64,000 nucleotides of DNA from Bacteroides fragilis (GTDB lineage: Bacteria; Bacillota; Clostridia; Lachnospirales; Lachnospiraceae), in contig JAMPFK010000002.1 of assembly GCA_023664485.1 (NCBI GenBank), positions 262,128 to 326,127 on the forward strand, in the 5' to 3' direction. The position numbers were made by a program, and so were the translations under genes. Every line of letters starts with the position of its first letter. Within the stretch, counting starts at the first letter, position 1. This document shows positions 24,733 through 31,734 of the stretch, one piece after another. The notes beneath the pieces are model-generated. The model had not been told where the DNA came from. It saw only the letters and a program-made list of their open reading frames with translations, and did no database searches.

Positions 24733-26493
24733 TCACTGACAATAAAACTGAGATTGCATTGAAAATAACTCCGTATATAATCCACCTTTACTGTACAATT
24801 CGTCATGCGGCCCATACTCAATTATCTGCCCATTACTAAACACCGCTATTACATCACAAAATTTAGCGCTTGACAGTCTATGCGAAATATATACTGCGGT
24901 TTTCCCCTGAACCATTTCATTAAATTTCTGATAAAGCTCATATTCCGCTTTCGGATCCATAGCTGCAGTCGGTTCGTCTAATAGTACGATAGGAGCATCT
25001 TTATATAAGGCACGAGCCAAAGCAAGTTTCTGCCCTTCTCCTCCCGATGGTTCAAATCCCTCTTCGTCAAAGTTCTTAAAAACAGAAGTGTCAATGCCAT
25101 TTTGCAGCTTACGCAGTTTTTCGCCAAACCCTACATATTCAAGAATATCTCTTACCCTGTCTTCGTCCATAGGCTGTGCAAGTGCAACATTATCTTTGAT
25201 GGAAAATGAAAACAGCCTGTAATCCTGAAATACTGATGAAAAAAAGCTCATATATTGATCATAATCTATTTTTTTGATATTCACTCCATCCAAAAGAATT
25301 TCACCTTCCGTTGGATCATACATTCTGGTCATCAATTTGACAAATGTTGTCTTTCCGGCACCGTTTTCCCCAACAATGGAGAGTTTCTGGCCAAAGGGAA
25401 TTGTGATATTGATATTTTTCAGAGCATATACATTGCTGCCGGAATATTTGAAACTGACATTTATGAATTCAATAAAATGATTTCCGTTCACATCAATCAG
25501 TTTATCGCCCTCGCGCAGTGTCCTGGGCAGATTCAGGTATTCATCAAGTTTGTCATAGTAAGTGTCATACGCCTGAATTTCTATTAAGCTGTCAAGCACC
25601 TTGCGGAATGCAATGGAAAACGTTGTAACTGCACCTGTATACATGGTAAACGATCCAATTGAAACAGTACCGCTGACCACGCAGTATATTAAATAAGCAT
25701 ATGCTATGCCCTGCTGAACAAACGTAAAAACCGCGCCAAAAAAACCTGAGACAATAAATCCGTCATTCTGCTTCTTCCGGTTCTCGTTTACTTTTGTAAA
25801 ATAGTTCCTCTCCCTGTCAAGCAGCCACTTCCCAAGAGAATTTAATCGGATCTCCTTTGCCAGACTATAGTCCTCAAACAGACTTGCATAATACGTCCAG
25901 CCTCTTTGGTCTTTGATGATTTCTTCCGACAATCTGAACGCATTTTTCTTAGCTCTTTTCTCAATTAATGCGCCCAAAATAATCAGTAAAATAAACAGGA
26001 CCAATATTCTTAAGTCAATAGCCGCTATAATAGCAGCTATTCCGGTTAATGTAAAAATCTGGCCAAGTGCATTCAGTGAACAGTCGAGCAAATACCCAAA
26101 TCCATGCCAGTCACAGTATAAGAATTTATTAGCCTTTTTCTGCATATCTAAGAAATTCGGATCTTCTAATCTCTCAAAATCAGCCTCTGCCAGATGTTTA
26201 TGCAGGTCGCTGTCAAACTCTGAGTTGACTCTGCATCGTCTGCTAAATCCATCCCAACTAAAAAATTCAGAGAATATGGTCGCTGCTGCAGTATAGACAA
26301 CCAAAATGGAAACGTATGCAAGCAGCTTACCTGCTTTTTGGTTTCCCATTAATTCATCAATTATTAATTTGGGCATTATCGTGGCAACAATCGGTATCAG
26401 CGAGTTGATAAATTGGTAAAGAACTCTCCAGAGAATATATCTTTTATCATATTTCCAGCCGTTTTTTATAAAAAATACGATTCCTTTATACAT
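24733..26493 (-). CDS. ABC exporter, fused membrane and ATPase domains
   Basis: The 586-residue half-transporter has an N-terminal domain of about six helices (residues 20-310, including FILLIILGALIEKRAKK) and a C-terminal ATPase with Walker A IVGENGAGKTTFVKLM, signature EPSGGEGQKLALARAL, Walker B IVLLDEPTAAMDP and H-loop YISHRLSSAKFCD. It would act as a homodimer. Relatives export peptides or drugs; no peptide-processing peptidase domain is fused, and I find no obvious precursor peptide nearby other than a 13-codon leader. It is preceded by a consensus promoter, leader peptide and hairpins, pointing to regulated expression. Codon use is AT-rich compared with the flanking chromosome. Confidence 0.9.
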   Translation of the reverse strand: MYKGIVFFIKNGWKYDKRYILWRVLYQFINSLIPIVATIMPKLIIDELMGNQKAGKLLAYVSILVVYTAAATIFSEFFSWDGFSRRCRVNSEFDSDLHKHLAEADFERLEDPNFLDMQKKANKFLYCDWHGFGYLLDCSLNALGQIFTLTGIAAIIAAIDLRILVLFILLIILGALIEKRAKKNAFRLSEEIIKDQRGWTYYASLFEDYSLAKEIRLNSLGKWLLDRERNYFTKVNENRKKQNDGFIVSGFFGAVFTFVQQGIAYAYLIYCVVSGTVSIGSFTMYTGAVTTFSIAFRKVLDSLIEIQAYDTYYDKLDEYLNLPRTLREGDKLIDVNGNHFIEFINVSFKYSGSNVYALKNINITIPFGQKLSIVGENGAGKTTFVKLMTRMYDPTEGEILLDGVNIKKIDYDQYMSFFSSVFQDYRLFSFSIKDNVALAQPMDEDRVRDILEYVGFGEKLRKLQNGIDTSVFKNFDEEGFEPSGGEGQKLALARALYKDAPIVLLDEPTAAMDPKAEYELYQKFNEMVQGKTAVYISHRLSSAKFCDVIAVFSNGQIIEYGPHDELYSKGGLYTELFSMQSQFYCQ

Positions 26494-26532
26494 ATTATAT
26501 TTTCCTCCATGTTATGAATTTCAGGCATAAAA

Positions 26533-26612
26533 ATAGCTGTAAAATTGCACAACATATAGAGATAGCCTTACTATCTCCCTGGAAAATCATGGTTTGCGTA
26601 TTTTACAGCTAT
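26533..26612 (-). promoter_or_regulatory. Attenuator-like hairpin region upstream of the ABC exporter
   Basis: A perfect 13-base inverted repeat (arms 26600-26612 and 26533-26545) encloses a second hairpin with 7-base arms (26571-26577 and 26559-26565). The 3' arm of the outer stem is followed on the minus strand by ATTTTTATG, giving a terminator-like form. The 5' arm begins at the base directly after the leader-peptide stop codon. A ribosome on the leader could therefore block the stem and permit read-through into the transporter gene. The outer loop of 54 bases is long, so the exact mechanism is inference. Confidence 0.7.
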
Positions 26613-26654
26613 CTACATAACAAAAGGTTTAAATGCATAATTTTTTATACGCAT
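26613..26654 (-). CDS. 13-residue leader peptide (MRIKNYAFKPFVM)
   Basis: A 14-codon open frame with a strong AAGGGGGT ribosome binding site eight bases upstream encodes MRIKNYAFKPFVM. It starts about 50 bases after a consensus promoter -10 box and stops exactly where the attenuator stem begins, about 120 bases before the ABC exporter start. Size, position and coupling to a hairpin match leader peptides that sense translation-inhibiting drugs or amino-acid supply. A secreted signal peptide is less likely because there is no export or processing sequence. Confidence 0.6.
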   Translation of the reverse strand: MRIKNYAFKPFVM

Positions 26655-26706
26655 TCTTTGATACCCCCTTATCTATATATAAAAGCATTTAAAAGTAATT
26701 AATTTG

Positions 26707-26734
26707 ATTATATCATGAATTATCATTTTGTCAA
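26707..26734 (-). promoter_or_regulatory. Consensus housekeeping promoter of the ABC exporter
   Basis: On the minus strand TTGACA (26734-26729) and TATAAT (26712-26707) are separated by 16 bases, both perfect sigma-A hexamers. This is the strongest promoter I saw in the window and drives the leader peptide and attenuator. So strong a promoter in front of a terminator-like hairpin suggests control after initiation. Confidence 0.85.
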
Positions 26735-26793
26735 ACGTTAGGTGCCTTACATAACTTTAAGATGTGCCATTTCGATGCCGATATAGATAGAGA

Positions 26794-26822
26794 AGCCCCT
26801 GAAATGTTTCATCTCAGGGGCT
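26794..26822 (-). terminator. Hairpin terminator after recombinase 2
   Basis: The perfect 9-base stem AGCCCCTGA/TCAGGGGCT with an 11-base loop lies 11 bases beyond the stop codon of the second recombinase gene. It is followed by a pyrimidine-rich TTCTCT rather than a long T-run. It separates the recombinase transcript from the exporter promoter. Confidence 0.7.
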
Positions 26823-26832
26823 GACGCTTTCT

Positions 26833-28464
26833 TCAGGCATCACCCTGCGGACGGTTTACGCTTTTTGCCACCGTATAGCTCCATTTCAGAGGAAGCAGAT
26901 TCAAATAAACATCAATGCTATCCTTGTCAATAACCACCATCCTGTCTAAGATTTCTTTATAGAAATGATCTTCGTAATCCACGCCGTTTATCAATTCGTT
27001 AATCGCAGCCGTAATCTCCGAAATAACCTCTTGCTGTTGCTGAATGATTTCCCGCTGTTTATCAGTACTGTCTATGACGGATTGCAGCCCGGCAATCTCA
27101 TTATCACATTTTGCCCTTGCCGCTGCATATTCATCTCTGGTAACATCGCCCGACATATAAAGCTCTATCAGATTGCTGCGTCTTCCCTCAATGGTCTTAA
27201 TCTGTGCCTTCAGCTTCCCGGAATCCGTATCAGTGGTATCCATCGCAATAACAGATTCAATAATGGAAATCAAATTGTCCATAATTTTCTTCTTATTATA
27301 TTGCAGGCTTTTCGTCACAAGATACATGATGTGGATTGCATCTTCGTTTCGTATGCTTAAACCTCTGCATCCGACTTGATTTCCCGCTTTATCAACATGG
27401 GGGCTTCCATGCCTTGCGGCTTCAAGACACCGCCAAACCTTATAACGGCTTCCGTTTTTTCGGGTTTTATATCTTGCCACATAACTTGAACCGCAATACC
27501 CGCATTTGATTTTCCCGGAAAAAGGATAGCGGCTGCTGTGCTTTGCCTTGCCTGTCTGGGATAAAGAACGCTCATCTAAAATACGGTTTGCTTCTTCAAA
27601 CATTTCACGGGAGATTATCGGCTCGTGGTGGTCTTTGATAATAATAAATTCCTCCTGTCCGCGGTTATATTTCTTTTCATGTGATAAAAAGTCGGGTGTA
27701 TATGTCTTTTTCTGCACCAAATCACCGCAATATTTTTCATTACGGATGATGCGGAGAATCACCGTATTCTGCCATTCTTTCACACGGCGCACAGGTTGTA
27801 TTCCTGCTTCTCGAAGCTCACGGGCAATCACATGAGTTCCTTTCTTCTCATTGACAAACTTGTGAAAGATAAGACGGACAATTTCTGCTCCTTCCTCATT
27901 GATATACATTTTGCCATCTTTCACATCGTAGCCTAACATACTACGCCCGAACACCACACCCTGCTCCATCTGGCGTTTCTGTCCCCATTTCACACGTTCG
28001 GAAGTCTTACGGCTTTCTTCCTGTGCAATCGAGGACATAATCGCAAGCCGAAGTTCCGCATCGCCGTCCATCGTGTTGATGTTATCATTCATAAAGATAA
28101 CGCCCACACCGTGCTTTTTGAGGTCACGGGTATAGTAAATGCTGTCAAGAGTATTTCTCGCAAATCGGGAGATTTCCTTTGTTACAATCAAATCAAAATC
28201 ACCGTTTTTTGCACACGCAATCATGCGGTTAAATTCTTTCCTTTTTTTGGTATTCGTGCCGGAGATTCCTTCGTCAGCAAATACTTCGTAAAGCTCCCAA
28301 TTGAGATTCCGCTCTATATATTGTCTGAAATACCGCTGTTGACTTTCAAAGGAATTTGCCTGGTCTTCATTGTCCGTAGAAACACGGCAATAGGCAGCAA
28401 CTTTTCTCTTCGTGTGCTGTACTAATCTCTCCTGATTTAGAGTTTCATATTTATCTATTGACAT
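26833..28464 (-). CDS. Large serine recombinase 2
   Basis: A second large serine recombinase of 543 residues, closely related to recombinase 1: catalytic serine in VAAYCRVSTDNEDQANS (about residue 29), RFARNTLDSIYYTRDL, the shared block SIAQEESRKTSERVKWGQKR, a zinc ribbon (KIKCGYCGSSYVARYKTRK) and a C-terminal coiled coil. AAAGGAG lies about 11 bases before the ATG. It is internal to the element, over 4 kb from either junction, so it may be the remains of a second, nested element or serve a separate reaction. It looks intact. Confidence 0.93.
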   Translation of the reverse strand: MSIDKYETLNQERLVQHTKRKVAAYCRVSTDNEDQANSFESQQRYFRQYIERNLNWELYEVFADEGISGTNTKKRKEFNRMIACAKNGDFDLIVTKEISRFARNTLDSIYYTRDLKKHGVGVIFMNDNINTMDGDAELRLAIMSSIAQEESRKTSERVKWGQKRQMEQGVVFGRSMLGYDVKDGKMYINEEGAEIVRLIFHKFVNEKKGTHVIARELREAGIQPVRRVKEWQNTVILRIIRNEKYCGDLVQKKTYTPDFLSHEKKYNRGQEEFIIIKDHHEPIISREMFEEANRILDERSLSQTGKAKHSSRYPFSGKIKCGYCGSSYVARYKTRKNGSRYKVWRCLEAARHGSPHVDKAGNQVGCRGLSIRNEDAIHIMYLVTKSLQYNKKKIMDNLISIIESVIAMDTTDTDSGKLKAQIKTIEGRRSNLIELYMSGDVTRDEYAAARAKCDNEIAGLQSVIDSTDKQREIIQQQQEVISEITAAINELINGVDYEDHFYKEILDRMVVIDKDSIDVYLNLLPLKWSYTVAKSVNRPQGDA

Positions 28465-28602
28465 TAAGAAACATCTCCTTTCCCGACAATTCTTTGCCGT
28501 ATTTTAAGTATAAATGATAAAAAATAACGTGTCGAATGTGCAAATATCTTTGAATATACAGAAAACCTTCCACCGGCAGCTTTTCTGCATACCAGGGTAT
28601 GT

Positions 28603-28629
28603 AAAAACGCCAGGCGATTAAGCCTGACG
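28603..28629 (-). terminator. Intrinsic terminator overlapping the 3' end of the 68-residue gene
   Basis: An 8-base stem (28622-28629 with 28608-28615, one G-U pair) with a 6-base loop containing the stop codon is followed by TTTTT at 28607-28603 on the minus strand. It separates the small gene from recombinase 2. Confidence 0.75.
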
Positions 28630-28824
28630 CTTCTTTTTCTGCTTTAAACTGTATTGTTTTTCAAGCTCAGGTAAGCAGCGTTCCCGCTGCGATGCAGTCA
28701 ATAGGTTCCGTTTTTCTAATGATAAAAGGATTGACTTTTGAAAATTCATAAGAAATGCAGCGTGTTCCTGTTCGTTCAATTCTGGAACTGGCTCGCCGAC
28801 ATAAACAAATTCTCTATGTTTCAA
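28618..28824 (-). CDS. Small recombinase-associated protein, unknown function
   Basis: The 68-residue protein, starting MKHREFVYVGEPVPELNEQE and ending in a lysine-rich tail (QKKKKRQA), is helical and basic. I do not recognise a domain, but proteins of this type often accompany serine recombinases in Clostridia. The start is a TTG at 28824 with GGGAGG nine bases upstream. An extended -10 (TGGTACAAT, 28863-28871 region) lies upstream. It is 150 bases ahead of recombinase 2 but separated from it by a terminator, so it is probably expressed separately. A directionality-factor role is conceivable. Confidence 0.6.
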   Translation of the reverse strand: MKHREFVYVGEPVPELNEQEHAAFLMNFQKSILLSLEKRNLLTASQRERCLPELEKQYSLKQKKKRQA

Positions 28825-28986
28825 CAGGCAGCACCTCCCTCATTCCACTATATGAACTAATGATTGTACCATATAACGAGAGAGCTAATCCTTTTTTATG
28901 CTAAGTCCGATGCCGATTGCCAATTTCCTTATTTATCTTTACTTTCAAATCTTAAACACCTCCTTTGGGGCATAAAAAACCGCCAC
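28825..28986 (-). other. Relic of an HTH-regulator start and promoter region
   Basis: An AAAGGAGG site followed by a TTG begins a 14-codon frame (MKVKINKEIGNRHRT, 28906-28950) that resembles the opening of an XRE-type regulator, then stops. This looks like a truncated gene start. The remaining bases hold the extended -10 promoter of the 68-residue gene. Confidence 0.35.
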
Positions 28987-29162
28987 TTAGGTGCTATAAC
29001 GGAGCTTTAACATCTTTTCCCTGCGGTTATAAGTCCCAATATCCATCACCACTAAATCCCCCTCGCCGTTCTTGGTAAGGAAAACTGGCTCTGCGGTCTT
29101 TCTGCACTGCTCGGCAATCTCATTGTAATTCTGTCGGATTGCTGCCGATGGGGAATATTCAT
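28987..29162 (-). pseudogene. Frameshifted Phd/YefM-type antitoxin gene
   Basis: After an ATG at 29162 with GGAGG upstream, the frame is wrong, but from the third codon a shifted frame reads PSAAIRQNYNEIAEQCRKTA, then EPVFLTKNGEGDLVVMDIGT, ending KMLKLRYST. That is a Phd/YefM-family antitoxin, which would normally neutralise a RelE/ParE-type toxin. One base appears to be missing near codon 3 (the span is 176 bases). No toxin partner follows. It is probably a dead remnant of an earlier toxin-antitoxin cargo. Confidence 0.7.
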
Positions 29163-29226
29163 AGCGACACCTCCTCGAATCAACAGTAGCAATATTCTGC
29201 CCATATTATAGTTTCATGCAATGAAA

Positions 29227-30150
29227 TCAACTTAAGCATCCAGGGATCCTTTCTTTATTATGCCATTTTGCAATAAAACTCCATTCTTTTTGCCACTCAT
29301 CCTCGTTCACAATCGCATCAAAGACAGGCTCAAGGAATTTTTGTATTTCCTCAATGACTACCGAAAACTCAAGCGTATCCTTCTTAATATTCCTCAGAAA
29401 GTATTTCCAACGTTTCTGCATATCTGCATCCTCGGCGAGTGAAAGAATACGGATGAAGCTGTCTCTGTTATGAGGCGTCCCACGCCGTTCCAATGTCCGG
29501 GCAATCGCCGTCTGCAACCTCACCCCATCAAAATCAAACGTCCTTGCCAGATAATAAATATCATAAAAATCTTTCATCCTGCCTGTTAGTTCAAACCGCT
29601 GTAAAATAGCGTCAAACTTTTCAGCAATTGTACTTTCAAGAGAATATGTCATAATAACAGGCTCTTCAAAACCGGGAAGCTGTGTGCGAATTGTCCGTTC
29701 TTCAGCATGTGGAACAATCACATCCCCGACTCCTATGTCCACATTGAACGGAACACGGACATTTTTTATCTTTCCAATAATCTGAGTACTGATGCCGTGA
29801 TATTTCCTCTGTGGTGAAATTTCCTCAAATCCTTTGGCCGTCATCTCAATATAATCATTGCCCGTAGGTGTATCAAGAATTTCTGTAATGAGGGATTTTA
29901 CCTCATCCAATGAATGGGAAACGCCGCGAAGCAGAAAATCCACATCAATCGTTGTCCGGCTTTCAAAATTGGTAAGCGTATAGATAAACAGTCCGCCTTT
30001 GAGAATAAGAGTATCTTCATATCCAGACTTTGAGAGTTTCCGCAAAAATTCCTCCTGCATAAAAAGCTGTAGGCACTGCTGATAGCTGATGCCAGCCGCT
30101 TTTGCTTTATTCTTAAGTTTCGCTAAAACAGATGCTGCAATATCAGCCAT
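29227..30150 (-). CDS. abiEii: AbiEii-type nucleotidyltransferase toxin
   Basis: AbiEii is the toxin of the type IV AbiE toxin-antitoxin system, known for phage abortive infection; it is a nucleotidyltransferase. The 307-residue protein shows the fold's motif I LKGGLFIYTL followed by TTIDVDFLLRG (Gly-Gly then Asp-x-Asp), and the later conserved lysine/aspartate block RFELTGRMKDFYDIYYLA. Its ATG shares one base with the abiEi stop (TGATG). It is intact and lies about 1 kb inside the right junction of the cotJC element. Confidence 0.9.
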   Translation of the reverse strand: MADIAASVLAKLKNKAKAAGISYQQCLQLFMQEEFLRKLSKSGYEDTLILKGGLFIYTLTNFESRTTIDVDFLLRGVSHSLDEVKSLITEILDTPTGNDYIEMTAKGFEEISPQRKYHGISTQIIGKIKNVRVPFNVDIGVGDVIVPHAEERTIRTQLPGFEEPVIMTYSLESTIAEKFDAILQRFELTGRMKDFYDIYYLARTFDFDGVRLQTAIARTLERRGTPHNRDSFIRILSLAEDADMQKRWKYFLRNIKKDTLEFSVVIEEIQKFLEPVFDAIVNEDEWQKEWSFIAKWHNKERIPGCLS

Positions 30151-30758
30151 CACAACCACACTCCAATCAGATCTTTGGCCCGCTTTTGCACACGCAGTCT
30201 TTTTGCATATTCCATAAGATTCGGTATGTTTTTCTTCGTATCTTTCACATAACCCTGTATTGCTTTATTAAAAATTTCTTTATCCATCTTATTCATATTC
30301 CGCAGTACATCACATATCGTGCGGTCTCGGTCATAGATACGAACCTTCCAAAAATCAATTTGTCCCTCAGTTTCGCCCAATGTAACCAGTTCTGGCTCGA
30401 CACGGTATGCTTTTATAAATGGATAATCAATTTTAGTCCTTTGCCTGGAAACATTTCTGTCAATTGCAAAATTCCATTCAGCAGGGTTTCTATCACTATA
30501 TCCATAATAGAATACTGCTGTTTCCATACAAAGCACCGCATCGGGAAACAAATGGTTAATCATTACAACTTCACTTTCTCCGTAATCCTGAGTCCAGTGA
30601 TAGCATCCTCTTCTAATCCTCTCAATCAGACCCTCATCCAGGAGCTGTTTAATGTCCGCATAGTACAACTTTGCTTCCAACAGTTCAGCAGTGGTCATTA
30701 TATAGTGATGTCGATTGAACAGCTTTCTTACATTTTTTATATCATTCTCATGAAGCAT
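30150..30758 (-). CDS. abiEi: AbiEi-type antitoxin / transcriptional regulator
   Basis: AbiEi is the antitoxin of the AbiE pair; in studied systems it also represses its own operon through its N-terminal winged helix. The 202-residue protein begins with that domain (KNVRKLFNRHHYIMTTAELL, then YYADIKQLLDEGLIERIRRG) and continues with the C-terminal antitoxin domain (DRDRTICDVLRNMNKMDKEI). It is first in the operon and overlaps abiEii by one base. A consensus-like promoter flanked by a perfect 10-base inverted repeat lies upstream, consistent with autoregulation. Confidence 0.88.
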   Translation of the reverse strand: MLHENDIKNVRKLFNRHHYIMTTAELLEAKLYYADIKQLLDEGLIERIRRGCYHWTQDYGESEVVMINHLFPDAVLCMETAVFYYGYSDRNPAEWNFAIDRNVSRQRTKIDYPFIKAYRVEPELVTLGETEGQIDFWKVRIYDRDRTICDVLRNMNKMDKEIFNKAIQGYVKDTKKNIPNLMEYAKRLRVQKRAKDLIGVWL

Positions 30759-30805
30759 TTTATCACCTCTACTTAATCAACCTCAAATCCCATCATCATG
30801 TGAGT

Positions 30806-30856
30806 GTTTTACTATATTATATTCTATGCATCAGGCAAAATCAATAATAGTAAAAC
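30806..30856 (-). promoter_or_regulatory. abiE promoter with 10-bp inverted-repeat operator
   Basis: On the minus strand TTGATT (30844-30839) and TATAAT (30821-30816) are 17 bases apart. They are bracketed by GTTTTACTAT (30806-30815) and its exact complement ATAGTAAAAC (30847-30856). AbiEi proteins repress by binding inverted repeats at their promoter, so this is the expected operator layout. Confidence 0.75.
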
Positions 30857-31164
30857 AAACATCTTTAAAGTCGATTCGTGTGTAGTTTAATATAAAAAAT
30901 CAGCGCGTCTCAATATCCACAGACAAGCTGATTTTCTCAAATTCCATAGCTGGGATAAACATCTCTTTTGGCTGTTACATAGAGATTTATCCTCCTTGAA
31001 GTGTCGTAATCCTCGATAGAATAAGGCTTTTTGACATCCCCCGCATTCTCATTTTCATTGTACTTCCTGATTCTTTCAGAAGTCGAAAAGCTATGTACCA
31101 AAAAGCCCACCGTATCATGCTCGTCCGGGGATATGGTAAGTGGAACATTACCGATGCTTCTCTG
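30857..31164. other. Right end of the element, no supported gene
   Basis: About 310 bases between the abiE operator and attR hold no gene I can support. A minus-strand open frame (30937 upward) crosses attR into cotJC. Within the element it would encode a polar segment (SFSTSERIRKYNENENAGDV) that I do not recognise. It could be the tail of a gene truncated when the element formed. Confidence 0.45.
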
Positions 31165-31166
31165 GG
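31149..31166. other. Right attachment junction (attR) of the cotJC element
   Basis: TACCGAT at 31149-31155 is the inverted complement of ATCGGTA at the left end. CotJC homology resumes directly after the GG at 31165-31166. Crossing over at GG, or one to three bases to its left, still yields an in-frame Asp-Ile-Gly or Asp-Met-Gly junction. Confidence 0.75.
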
Positions 31167-31596
31167 CACCGAAGAACTCGCCCATTTGGAGATTGTCGCG
31201 ACGATCATTCATCAGCTGACGAAGGGCTTATCAATGGAAGAAATCGAGAATTCCGGATTTGCAAATTATTATGTAGATCACACAATCGGCATCTGGCCGC
31301 AATCCGCTGGCGGTTTCCCTTTCAGCGCGGCACAGTTCCAGTCAACGGGGGATATTATTACGGATTTGATGGAGGATATGGCGGCGGAGCAAAAAGCACG
31401 CTTAACGTATGATAACATTTTACGCCTCATCCACGATCAGGAAGTATGCGAACCCATTAAATTCCTGCGCGCAAGGGAAATCGTGCATTTCCAGAGATTC
31501 GGCGAAGCCCTCCGAATCGTCCAGGACAGACTGAATGAAAAGAACTTCTACGCATTCAATCCCGGTTTTGACTGCAATGGCCAAAAATCAGATTAG
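31167..31596 (+). CDS. cotJC: cotJC 3' part (manganese catalase, interrupted by element)
   Basis: This segment encodes residues 63-204 of CotJC: TEELAHLEIVATIIHQL, DLMEDMAAEQKARLTYDN and FLRAREIVHFQRFGEAL. These carry the remaining four manganese ligands (Glu65, His68, Glu136 and His169 of the joined protein, matching by position the known catalase ligands). It has no start codon or ribosome binding site of its own at the junction, so it needs the 5' part at 22201. The frame is intact to the TAG at 31594. The extra C-terminal residues after NPGFD (CNGQKSD) are slightly unusual. Confidence 0.93.
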
Positions 31597-31628
31597 GGTC
31601 TGCCCTCAAATCTGCAAAGTAAACGAAA

Positions 31629-31675
31629 AATCGAGTAGGAGGCTAGTCAACTAATGACTAGCCTCCTACTCGATT
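31629..31675. terminator. Perfect 21-bp hairpin downstream of cotJC
   Basis: Two 21-base perfectly complementary arms (31629-31649 and 31655-31675) flank a five-base loop. It lies 32 bases after the cotJC stop and 59 bases before the convergent AraC gene's stop, so it may end both transcripts. The stem is long and has no following T-run on the plus strand, but an AAAAA precedes it, giving UUUUU for minus-strand transcripts. Confidence 0.6.
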
Positions 31676-31734
31676 CCTCTGAGCAATCCGCCACCGTGTG
31701 AACAGCTAAATGCAGGCCGCCCTCCCGCATGGCA

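Larger units (their letters stand above)
22386..31166. mobile_element. 8.78-kb skin-like intervening element inserted in cotJC
   Basis: The element splits cotJC between codons 62 and 63. Removing 22386-31166 (8,781 bp) joins GG to CACC and restores a 204-codon manganese catalase frame. Cargo, left to right: a large serine recombinase with a small companion gene, an ABC exporter with leader attenuator, a second serine recombinase with a small companion gene, a frameshifted antitoxin relic and an AbiEi/AbiEii pair. All element genes are on the minus strand, opposite to cotJ. Much of the interior is more AT-rich than the flanks, a sign of transfer. No phage structural or conjugation genes are present. 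Recombinase-mediated excision during sporulation is inferred by analogy to skin in sigK. Confidence 0.88.

Noticed and set aside
26514..26702. A 62-codon plus-strand open frame upstream of the ABC exporter
   Set aside because: It is the reverse complement of the leader/attenuator region, lacks a ribosome binding site and has no plausible promoter; the minus-strand leader explains the conserved features better.
22201..31596. cotJC as an ordinary pseudogene
   Set aside because: Neither part has other frameshifts or stops, the junctions join in frame at a conserved codon, and recombinase genes lie at the edge; decay would not give this.
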